Below are positions 1-7,738 of a stretch of DNA of 8,062 nt, in pieces. Positions within the stretch are counted from its first letter, which is position 1. Each line of letters begins with the position of its first letter. Source of the DNA: CAZGSN01 sp964371655 (GTDB lineage Bacteria > Desulfobacterota > Binatia > HRBIN30); assembly GCA_964371655.1 (NCBI GenBank), contig CAYJOD010000149.1:1-8062 (forward strand), written 5' to 3'. A program made the position numbers and the translations under genes. The notes under the pieces were generated by a model, which ran no database searches, was not told where the DNA came from, and was given only the letters and a program-made list of their open reading frames with translations.

Positions 1-38
1 GGGTGACAGAAAAGCGGGAGCAAGCTCCCGCACTCCAA
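1..38. repeat. Edge palindromic repeat with 7-bp hairpin
   Basis: A perfect stem GCGGGAG / CTCCCGC (14-20 and 25-31) closes a CAAG loop, inside a stretch that begins gggtgacagaaaag and ends cactccaaag. The arrangement resembles a dispersed palindromic repeat I remember from GC-rich environmental genomes, so I read it as a repeat rather than a dedicated terminator. There is no U-tract after the stem on either strand. Its left limit may lie outside the window. Confidence 0.5.
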
Positions 39-126
39 AGCGCCCACGACGAATTCATGTGCAACGCCGCACGTCCCCTACACCTCCTGGTGTCGTGATA
101 CGCAATGCGATACACCCCGTTCCCCT

Positions 127-816
127 GTGGCCACTAAGCATGTTTTGGAAGAACCTGAAGCGGTTCAGCGTTTCTTCACCGCGAATGCGCGTTCGTACCA
201 TTCTTTCATCCAAGCGTTCCGGTACAGCGCCGGGCTACGCGCGTTTCTGGCGCGTCATCACTACGTGCGCCCCGGCGCCAAGGTGCTCGATGCAGGCTGC
301 GGCACCGGCGCGCTGACGCGCGCCCTGCACCAGATCGGGCGACTCGCCGGCAATCATGGGCTGACAATCCACGCCTTCGATCTCACCCCGGCCATGATCG
401 CGCTTCTACGCGAGTGGCTGCACAAGTATGCGGTGACCAATGTCGCGATCCAGCAAGCCAATGTGCTGCACCTGGAGGCGCTCCCGGGAAACTGGCGGGA
501 TTACGATCTCATCGTTTCGGCGTCGATGCTCGAGTACTTGCCGAAGAACGAGCTCGCCCATGCATTGCGGAACCTCAGCCGCCTGCTCGCCCCAGACGGC
601 GTCCTGGTCGTTGGCATCAGCCGCAACAATTTCCTGATGCATGGTCTCATCCGGATGTGGTGGAAGGGCAACCTCTACGATCGCGCTGAGCTCGAACACC
701 GATTCGCCGACGCGGGACTCAGTTGCCGCTTCCGGCGTTTCCCCTTCTTGTACGGTCACCTCAACCTCTGGGGCTACATCATTGAGGCCCGTCCGATCTC
801 GCCAAGCCGACATTGA
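127..816 (+). CDS. Class I SAM-dependent methyltransferase
   Basis: A 229-residue soluble protein with one Rossmann-type methyltransferase domain. Motif I is VLDAGCGTGALT (53-64), the SAM glycine loop. FDLTPAM (84-90) holds the acidic residue that normally binds the SAM ribose. The stretch DYDLIVSASMLEYLP (125-139) fits motif IV, and LAPDGVLVVGISR (154-166) fits the following strand. The family (Methyltransf_11/25/31-like) transfers methyl groups to small molecules or lipids, and the sequence does not show the acceptor. The start is GTG; no in-frame ATG lies between the stop at 4-6 and this codon, and no clear ribosome site precedes it, so the start is uncertain. The C-terminus is basic and ends near residue 229. 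The glycosidase gene follows on the same strand after 62 bases and has its own strong ribosome site. A joint transcript is possible but unproven. Confidence 0.85.
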   Translation: MATKHVLEEPEAVQRFFTANARSYHSFIQAFRYSAGLRAFLARHHYVRPGAKVLDAGCGTGALTRALHQIGRLAGNHGLTIHAFDLTPAMIALLREWLHKYAVTNVAIQQANVLHLEALPGNWRDYDLIVSASMLEYLPKNELAHALRNLSRLLAPDGVLVVGISRNNFLMHGLIRMWWKGNLYDRAELEHRFADAGLSCRFRRFPFLYGHLNLWGYIIEARPISPSRH

Positions 817-868
817 TACCCGTCTTGTTCTGAGATGCACGCGATCTCTCTAACCACGCGGCAACGCC

Positions 869-874
869 AGGAGG
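869..874 (+). promoter_or_regulatory. Shine-Dalgarno site of the GH4 gene
   Basis: AGGAGG lies 4 bases before the ATG at 879 and fixes that start. It is a consensus ribosome site and among the strongest in the window. Confidence 0.8.
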
Positions 875-878
875 AAAC

Positions 879-2234
879 ATGGTGAGTGAGCCGAAGATCT
901 GTCTGATCGGTGCCGGCGGTATGTCGTTCGGGCCGGCGATGGTGCTCGACGCCATCAACAATCCGAAGCTGCGCGGCGCCACGATGATGCTCCACGACAT
1001 CAATCTCGCCAAGCTCAACGTCGTCTACAACGCCGCCAACCGGCTCAACGCCCGCCTCGGAAACCCGATCGAGATCTTGAAGAGCCTCGACCCGGCCGAG
1101 GCAATGACGGGTGCCAACTTCTGCCTGACCAGCACCGAGGTCGGCCGCTTCCGCTACTGGAGGCAAGACTACGAAGTCCCGAATCGTCACGGTGCCACCC
1201 AGATCAACGGCGAGAACGGCGGACCCGGCGCGGTGTTTCACTCGCTGCGCTCGATCAAGACGGTGCTGGGAGTCTGCGCCGACATCGCGCGCTACTGCCC
1301 CGACACCTTCCTGATCAACCTGACCAACCCGATGAGCCGCGTGACCCTCGCGATCAACACCGCCACCAAGATCCGCAACGTGGGGCTGTGCCACGAGTTC
1401 GCCGGCGGCGTCAGCCGCTTGGCTTTGCTGCTACGGATTCCGAAGTCGAAGATCGTGGCCAAGGCATCCGGCATCAACCATTTCACCTTCTTCACCGAAA
1501 TCCGCCACGCCGACACTGGCGAGGATCTCTATCCGCGCGTGCGCCGACTCTACGAAGGGAAGTATTTTCAGTATCCACCTGCGGTCATCGCCACCGCGAA
1601 GCAGTTGCTCAAGGTTCCGGTGCTCAAGTGGATTGTCGAGCAAATGCACACGCCCCTAGTCGCCTATGTCTTCCGCGAGTTCGGTCTGCTGCCGTGCTCG
1701 GTCGACAGCCATATCGGGGAGTACCTCGCGTTTGGACAGAAGGAGGCGCGTTATCACCCCGCGCCCTGGCACCACCATGAAAAACTGTGCGCCACCATCG
1801 ACAAGGTCGTGACCTCGTATGGTAGCGGCCGCTCACCGCTGCCGTTCCACCGCATCAAGGGTACGGGCGAGGAGGCCTTCCCGATCATGGCGGGGTTATG
1901 GACAGGCGAGGCTCAAAGCCTCAATGCGGTCAACGTGCCCAACCGCGGCTACATCCCCAACCTGCCCGAAGGCGCAATCGTCGAGGTCCCCGCCACGACC
2001 GGTAGCGACCGGATCGAGCCGCAGGCGATGCCGCCGATCATCGCTCCCTTAGCTGAGCTCATGAAGACACAGATCACTCTCCAGGATCTGATCGTGAAAG
2101 CGGCGGTCAGCCGCGACCCCGCTCTCGCTTACGAAGCACTGCGGATGGATCCGTGCTCACCCAAGGACGACGCCAGCTGCAGGCGCCTGTTCGACGAGCT
2201 GATGACGCTGCAGGCGGACGCCCTACCCTTCTGA
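879..2234 (+). CDS. Glycoside hydrolase family 4 (NAD-dependent alpha-glycosidase-like)
   Basis: A 451-residue protein of normal GH4 length. The family uses NAD+ and a divalent metal to oxidise C3 of the sugar, eliminate the aglycone and re-reduce the product. Visible features are an N-terminal dinucleotide loop GAGGMSFG (11-18); an acidic residue after beta-2 (D40 in MLHD) for the NAD ribose; TNPMSRVT (149-156); the metal cysteine C171 in GLCHE; the metal histidine H201 in GINHFTFF; an H-x-x-E-Y segment (278-282) like the HxxEY of alpha-galactosidase members; and the C-terminal family block NVPNRGYIPNLPEGAIVEVPA (352-372). No signal peptide is seen, so it should be cytoplasmic. Histidine after C171 points to non-phosphorylated substrates, but the CHEF motif (171-174) matches none of the specificity motifs I remember, so the substrate is open. 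No sugar transporter or kinase lies in the window. The stop is 3 bases from that of a convergent gene. Confidence 0.9.
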   Translation: MVSEPKICLIGAGGMSFGPAMVLDAINNPKLRGATMMLHDINLAKLNVVYNAANRLNARLGNPIEILKSLDPAEAMTGANFCLTSTEVGRFRYWRQDYEVPNRHGATQINGENGGPGAVFHSLRSIKTVLGVCADIARYCPDTFLINLTNPMSRVTLAINTATKIRNVGLCHEFAGGVSRLALLLRIPKSKIVAKASGINHFTFFTEIRHADTGEDLYPRVRRLYEGKYFQYPPAVIATAKQLLKVPVLKWIVEQMHTPLVAYVFREFGLLPCSVDSHIGEYLAFGQKEARYHPAPWHHHEKLCATIDKVVTSYGSGRSPLPFHRIKGTGEEAFPIMAGLWTGEAQSLNAVNVPNRGYIPNLPEGAIVEVPATTGSDRIEPQAMPPIIAPLAELMKTQITLQDLIVKAAVSRDPALAYEALRMDPCSPKDDASCRRLFDELMTLQADALPF

Positions 2235-2237
2235 TCG

Positions 2238-2879
2238 CTACGTCCGCGCCCGGTAGTAGCCAACGCCGCCGATGATCCTACTGCGATGCGTTAGCACCTC
2301 GGGCTCGACGAGCCCGGCCTCAGCCATCACCCCGGTAATGCGGGCGTCAATGTCGCCTTCGAGATCCTCGCTTCGGTGTAGCAGGCCGCCCAGGGCGCGC
2401 GCGAAGGCGCTACGCGGTGGGCCAAGGTCGACGAGGTGAAGCGAGCCACCGCGGGTAAGGACACGACGGACCTCCCGCATCATCGCCAACTTCTCCTCGC
2501 GCTTGAGGTGGTGGAACATGAACGACGAGAACACGCGCTCGAACGACGCATCGGCGTAGGGCAAGCGGTCGCCAAAGCCCTGATCGAAAGCAATCGTCAG
2601 CCCGGCTCTCTCCGCCTTGCGCTTCGCGATCGCCAGCGCCTTGGGATCGGGGTCCAGCCCGACAACGTCGACCTGTGGGTGCATCGTCTTGATGAGAACC
2701 GTCAAAGAGCCGGTACCGCACCCGACCTCGAGCCCGCGGCACGCGGACGTGATCGCCGCCTGCTCGACGAGGACGCGTCTAAGGGCGTCGCCCCCGAGGA
2801 TCCAATTGAAGGGATCGTAGAGTGGAAGTAGCCAGTCGCGTCCGGCGGCGGGCAGGTAGCTGCGTTCGTGGTTCTCCAT
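2238..2879 (-). CDS. UbiE-type class I SAM-dependent methyltransferase
   Basis: A 213-residue cytoplasmic methyltransferase. From the chosen start, EVGCGTG (51-57) is the SAM-binding glycine motif and LDPDP (75-79) is the acidic post-I motif. GDRLPYADASFERVFSSFMFHHL (103-125) matches the motif II/III pattern of UbiE/COQ5-like and Methyltransf_11 proteins, and REVRRVLTRGGSLHLVDLG follows (135-153). The acceptor is unknown. The reading frame runs open to 3062, but I choose the ATG at 2877-2879 because AAGGAGG lies 9 bases upstream and because the extra 61 residues would translate an intergenic repeat. The gene reads the same way as the rmlD-like gene upstream, about 200 bases away with repeats between. 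The TAG stop faces the GH4 stop with 3 bases between. The protein is not closely similar to the methyltransferase at 127-816, so a recent duplication looks unlikely. Confidence 0.85.
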   Translation of the reverse strand: MENHERSYLPAAGRDWLLPLYDPFNWILGGDALRRVLVEQAAITSACRGLEVGCGTGSLTVLIKTMHPQVDVVGLDPDPKALAIAKRKAERAGLTIAFDQGFGDRLPYADASFERVFSSFMFHHLKREEKLAMMREVRRVLTRGGSLHLVDLGPPRSAFARALGGLLHRSEDLEGDIDARITGVMAEAGLVEPEVLTHRSRIIGGVGYYRART

Positions 2880-2888
2880 AGTTCGTAT

Positions 2889-2895
2889 CCTCCTT
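2889..2895 (-). promoter_or_regulatory. Shine-Dalgarno site deciding the methyltransferase start
   Basis: On the minus strand AAGGAGG sits 9 bases before the ATG at 2879. It favours this start over the upstream in-frame candidate at 3062, which would add 61 residues encoded partly by a repeat. Confidence 0.75.
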
Positions 2896-2903
2896 AGCCT
2901 GGA

Positions 2904-3068
2904 TTTCTCACCGCGGAGACGCGGAGACGCAAAGCAAGCCTTGGATGGTTGCAAGAAATCACAACTGTGGCCGTATCGATTCCGTATCCTCTGCTGCCCC
3001 GGCGGATGTGCGAGTGTTCTCGGAACATCTTCTTCTCCGCGCCAGTGCGTTTCTGCGGTCAAGTCTTG
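2904..3068. repeat. Inverted pair of 'accgcggagacgcgg' type repeats
   Basis: The first copy (2904-2934) reads accgcggagacgcggagacg at its core, an 8-base periodic pattern (gcggagac). A degenerate copy in opposite orientation lies at 3031-3068 (gcgtttctgcggtcaagtct at its core), with the same GCG spacing. About 95 bases separate them. I remember this pattern as a dispersed intergenic repeat in several environmental phyla. It fills the gap between the rmlD-like gene and the methyltransferase gene, and no gene is visible inside it. Confidence 0.5.
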
Positions 3069-3080
3069 CTGCGAAGAGGA

Positions 3081-3917
3081 TTACCCACCGGCGGCGCGCA
3101 CGGCGGCGGCAAAGGCGGCAACTCCCTCCTGCCACGGCGGCAAGAGGATGGTCGGGTCCTGAACCGTGGTCAACACCGCGTAGCGCGGCCGCGGTGCGGG
3201 TCGTGGAAACTCGCTGGTTGCGACCGGGTGCACGGCGGTCTTGATCCCCAGCGCGTCGTACACGCTGCGCGTCAGCTCGAACCAACTCGTGCCACCGGCG
3301 CCGGCGAGATGATAGGTGCCGAACGCCTCGGTCTCGATCAACTTGCCAATCGCCCCGGCGAGATGCGGAGCGTAGGTCGGCGACCCGTACTGGTCGCTCA
3401 CGACGCGGACGAACGGGCGCTGCGCTTGCGCGCGCATGGTGTTGGGAAAGTTTGCGCCGACCTCGTGATACACCCAGGCCGTACGCACGACGTAGTGGCG
3501 CCGGTTCAGGGCGCGTACCGCCTCCTCACCGGCGAGCTTACTCGCTCCGTACACACAGCGTGGGTTGGGGCGATCGAACTCGTGGTAGGGCAGCGCTGCC
3601 GTGCCGTCGAAGACGTAATCCGTCGACACATGCACGACTGGAATTCCGCGCGCGGCGGTGGCGACGGCGAGATTGCGCGGCGCCAAGGCATTGCCGCGAT
3701 AGGCCGCCGGCGGATCACTCTCCGCGGCGTCGACCTGATTGAAGGCCGCAGCGTTGATCACCAGATCGGGCCGCTGCCTGTCGAGCGCGGCGCGCACCTG
3801 CGTGAGCTGAGTGATGTCGAGTGCGGCGCGATCCGAGGCGACGATCTCGTGGGCACGCAGCACAGCTTGCAACGACCGTCCCAGTTGTCCTGCCGCCCCC
3901 GCGATTAGAATCTTCAT
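3081..3917 (-). CDS. rmlD: RmlD-type dTDP-4-dehydrorhamnose reductase
   Basis: A 278-residue extended SDR protein. The family reduces dTDP-4-dehydro-L-rhamnose to dTDP-L-rhamnose with NAD(P)H, the last step of rhamnose donor synthesis for surface glycans. Visible motifs are GAAGQLG (7-13) for the nucleotide, NAAAFNQVDAAE (55-66), STDYVFDG (98-105) and YGASKLAGE (123-131). The likely catalytic triad is T99, Y123 and K127. RTAWVY (145-150) and the late PRPAPRPRYAVL segment are also typical positions, although the usual family residues are N-S-x-L there and Y-T in place of F58-N. GGAGG lies 7 bases before the ATG at 3917; a GTG one codon upstream is the alternative start. No rmlA, rmlB or rmlC is in the window, so a related sugar-nucleotide reductase is possible. 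It shares its strand with the methyltransferase downstream. Confidence 0.85.
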   Translation of the reverse strand: MKILIAGAAGQLGRSLQAVLRAHEIVASDRAALDITQLTQVRAALDRQRPDLVINAAAFNQVDAAESDPPAAYRGNALAPRNLAVATAARGIPVVHVSTDYVFDGTAALPYHEFDRPNPRCVYGASKLAGEEAVRALNRRHYVVRTAWVYHEVGANFPNTMRAQAQRPFVRVVSDQYGSPTYAPHLAGAIGKLIETEAFGTYHLAGAGGTSWFELTRSVYDALGIKTAVHPVATSEFPRPAPRPRYAVLTTVQDPTILLPPWQEGVAAFAAAVRAAGG

Positions 3918-3956
3918 CACCCGTCCTCCGATGCAGCGCTTCTACTTCGATCACTG

Positions 3957-4163
3957 TCACCGTCGTCGCGGCGATGCAACCTCTGCCAACTGTAGCCACG
4001 CTTGGTAGAGCTGCTTCAAAGATGGGGGCTGGAGGCTAGGGGCTGGGGGCTCGGCAAGAGCCAGACCGATCAAGCCCCCAGCCCCGAGCAACCAGCCCCA
4101 GGCGAGTGGCAAGCCAACCTCGACGTAGTCGTGGGCGCCCACCTCTGATAAACGCACGTGCAT
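3957..4163 (-). CDS. Possible small protein gene carrying an in-frame palindromic repeat
   Basis: A 68-codon minus-strand frame. The first ~20 residues (MHVRLSEVGAHDYVEVGLPL) and the last ~22 (from SLKQLYQAWLQLAEVA) read like ordinary protein with mostly GC-ending codons. The middle ~25 residues are translated from the 'ggggct' palindrome at 4025-4099 and look low-complexity and hydrophobic. A GAGGG lies 5 bases before the ATG. The stop is 39 bases upstream of the rmlD-like gene on the same strand. The start codon overlaps the purU start on the other strand (4161-4163 against 4162-4164). I do not recognise the family. It could be a real small gene with an inserted repeat, a decayed gene, or a chance frame. 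Confidence 0.3.
   Translation of the reverse strand: MHVRLSEVGAHDYVEVGLPLAWGWLLGAGGLIGLALAEPPAPSLQPPSLKQLYQAWLQLAEVASPRRR
4025..4099. repeat. 'ggggct' palindromic repeat, copy 1
   Basis: Two 27-base arms (4025-4051 and 4073-4099) are inverted repeats matching at 24 of 27 positions; the inner 13 bases (GGGGCTGGGGGCT against AGCCCCCAGCCCC) are perfect. The loop is 21 bases and contains aagagccag. No target duplication is evident. It lies between the divergent purU and rmlD-like genes, 63 bases before the purU start, where it could form a hairpin in either transcript. Confidence 0.75.
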
Positions 4164-5028
4164 GTCGACCCTCAACGCAAACCACGCCACTCTGCTGGTC
4201 TCTTGCCGCGACCGCCGCGGGATTGTGGCGGCGCTGGCGCAGGTCCTCTACGGCCACGGCGCCAATATTCTCGATGCCGACCAGCACACCGACCCGACGG
4301 CTGGCCAATTCTTCCAGCGCATCCGCTTCGATCTCAGCGATCTGCACACCGACCGCGTCGCTCTCGAGCAGGCGATCGCTGAGATGGCGCAACGTTTCGC
4401 AATGGACTGGCGCCTGCATTATGCGAATCGCCGCAAGCGCATGGCCATCTTCGTATCGCGCTACGACCATTGCTTGTACGACCTGCTGCTGCGCCATCGC
4501 GCCGGCGAGCTTGCCGCCGATATTCCGCTCATCGTGAGCAACCACCCAGACCTGGCCGTCATCGCCGCCCAGTTTGCAATTCCGTTTCAGGTGTTTCCTA
4601 TCAGCAAGGACAACAAGCGCGAGCAGGAAGACGCCGAGGCCCGCCTGCTGCAAGAGGAGAGCATCGACCTCATCGTGCTCGCCCGTTACATGCAGGTCCT
4701 AAGCGTTGACTTCGTGGCGCGCTTTCCCGCCCGCATCATCAATATCCACCACTCCTTCCTGCCCGCGTTCATCGGCGGCAAGCCCTACCATCAGGCGCAT
4801 GAACGCGGCGTCAAGTTGATCGGGGCGACCGCGCATTACGCCACCACGGATCTGGATGAGGGGCCAATCATCGAGCAGGACGTCATCCGTACCTCGCATC
4901 GCGATTCGATCGACGACCTGGTGCGCAAGGGCCGCGACGTGGAACGCAACGTTCTGGCTCGCGCCGTGCGCTGGCACCTCGAAGACCGCGTCCTGGTGCA
5001 CGGCAACAAGACCGTCGTGTTCGAGTAG
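4162..5028 (+). CDS. purU: Formyltetrahydrofolate deformylase
   Basis: A 288-residue cytoplasmic enzyme of full family length. It hydrolyses 10-formyltetrahydrofolate to formate and tetrahydrofolate, balancing the one-carbon pool; in bacteria with PurT the formate feeds purine synthesis. An N-terminal ACT-like domain spans about 8-88 (TLLVSCRDRRGIVAALAQVL, then NILDADQHTD at 35-44). A formyltransferase-fold catalytic domain follows from about 93. Catalytic residues are visible: N194 and H196 in NIHHSFLPAF, and D232 in LDEGPII. ARYMQVLS (174-181) and KPYHQAHERGVKLIGATAHY (207-226) are near-invariant family blocks. The ATG at 4162 has no good ribosome site, but no better in-frame start precedes it and the N-terminus has the normal length. 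A repeat hairpin lies upstream and a MITE-like element abuts the stop codon. No folD or purine gene is nearby. Confidence 0.95.
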   Translation: MSTLNANHATLLVSCRDRRGIVAALAQVLYGHGANILDADQHTDPTAGQFFQRIRFDLSDLHTDRVALEQAIAEMAQRFAMDWRLHYANRRKRMAIFVSRYDHCLYDLLLRHRAGELAADIPLIVSNHPDLAVIAAQFAIPFQVFPISKDNKREQEDAEARLLQEESIDLIVLARYMQVLSVDFVARFPARIINIHHSFLPAFIGGKPYHQAHERGVKLIGATAHYATTDLDEGPIIEQDVIRTSHRDSIDDLVRKGRDVERNVLARAVRWHLEDRVLVHGNKTVVFE

Positions 5029-5031
5029 AGC
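5023..5031. repeat. Target duplication, left copy
   Basis: GAGTAGAGC here recurs exactly at 5173-5181 on the other side of the element at 5032-5172. The duplication contains the last sense codon and TAG stop of purU. Confidence 0.65.
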
Positions 5032-5172
5032 GGCTTTGCACTTTTATTCGAGTCGGAGGGACGTGTAGGGTGGGCTTCGCCCACGCGGCCAGCAGTTTGC
5101 CAGTGAAATGATCCAACGCGTGGGCAGAGCCCACCCTACGAGAAGCCAAATTGAGAATAAACGTGCAAAGCC
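5032..5172. mobile_element. MITE-like non-autonomous inverted-repeat element
   Basis: The 141-bp element begins GGCTTTGCAC and ends GTGCAAAGCC, a perfect 10-bp terminal inverted repeat that continues to 18 of 19 matches when 5031-5049 is paired with 5155-5173. An inner inverted repeat (5065-5087 against 5117-5139) matches at 21 of 23 positions and is the 'gtagggtgggctt' palindrome. Between outer and inner arms are two 15-base spacers of equal length but unrelated sequence, and the loop is 29 bases (5088-5116). A 9-bp direct repeat, GAGTAGAGC, flanks it. It has no coding capacity, so it would need a transposase supplied elsewhere. It lies directly after the purU stop, where its long hairpin could act as a 3' end or terminator for purU. 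Confidence 0.65.
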
Positions 5173-5181
5173 GAGTAGAGC
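5173..5181. repeat. Target duplication, right copy
   Basis: Exact second copy of GAGTAGAGC. The match extends one base further (CGAGTAGAGC) because the terminal C of the element coincides, so the exact boundary is ambiguous by one base. Confidence 0.65.
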
Positions 5182-5221
5182 CTGTCTCCGCTCCCGCGGG
5201 CTCGGGGCAGTTATATCTATA

Positions 5222-5277
5222 CCCAGGGCGCGCCGCCGCGCGCCGTCGCCAGAGGTTGTCTACAATCTCTCCCTGGG
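5222..5277. other. Foldable intergenic segment (three-stem arrangement)
   Basis: CCCAGG (5222-5227) pairs with CCTGGG (5272-5277). Inside, GCGCG (5228-5232) pairs with CGCGC (5239-5243), and AGAGGTTGT (5251-5259) pairs with ACAATCTCT (5262-5270) with one G-U wobble on the plus strand and a very tight loop. Together they can draw a small three-way junction. It matches no RNA family I know, and the right end overlaps the next repeat. It may be chance folding in GC-rich repeat DNA. Confidence 0.2.
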
Positions 5278-5350
5278 GCTCGTGACTCGGGGCTTGGGGC
5301 TTGGGAAGAGCTGGCAAGACCCCAGTCCCCAGCCTCAAGTCACCAGCCCC
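5275..5350. repeat. 'ggggct' palindromic repeat, copy 2
   Basis: Arms 5275-5305 and 5320-5350 are 31-base inverted repeats matching at 25 of 31 positions, with a 14-base loop containing aagagctgg, similar to the loop of copy 1 (aagagccag). It sits between the convergent ends of purU and the kinase gene. The sequence just beyond it (tttcgagacagtc) resembles that beyond copy 3 (tttcgaagcagac), so the repeated unit may be longer than the palindrome. Confidence 0.7.
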
Positions 5351-5416
5351 AAGCGGGTTTCGAGACAGTCATCATGAAGCTGCTGCTTCGCCCGAGAGGA
5401 TGAAAACTCGGTTCCC

Positions 5417-5445
5417 GAGCCCCCAGCCCCGAGTCTCCAGCCCCC
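5417..5445. repeat. 'ggggct' repeat, copy 3 (one arm only)
   Basis: 5418-5444 matches the right arm of copy 1 at 24 of 27 positions and that of copy 2 at 23 of 27, but no matching left arm is present. A small hairpin CTCGG-ttc-CCGAG (5407-5419) takes its place. It is a truncated copy between the kinase stop and copy 2. Confidence 0.6.
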
Positions 5446-5479
5446 ATTTTCGAAGCAGACTCTAGGGGCGCGGCTCGCC

Positions 5480-7738
<2,259 letters not shown>

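Noticed and set aside
774..1394. Minus-strand open frame (about 206 codons) opposite the GH4 gene
   Set aside because: It is antisense to the conserved NAD-binding half of GH4, and its composition is typical of a shadow frame.
2880..3062. N-terminal extension of the UbiE-type methyltransferase
   Set aside because: It would translate the intergenic repeat, and the strong ribosome site lies before the internal ATG at 2879.
2949..3908. Plus-strand open frame (about 319 codons) opposite the rmlD-like gene
   Set aside because: The minus strand has all the RmlD motifs and a ribosome site. The plus-strand translation has no family features.
4039..4085. Rho-independent terminator for the rmlD or purU side
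   Set aside because: The stem is strong but no T-run follows on either strand, and the same sequence recurs elsewhere as a repeat, so repeat is the better reading.
5222..5277. tRNA-like cloverleaf
   Set aside because: It lacks the GGTTCRA T-loop sequence, an acceptor stem of normal length and an anticodon arm in the right place.
5031..5460. CRISPR array
   Set aside because: The repeats are palindromes of unequal length and spacing with no regular spacers, and there are no cas genes.
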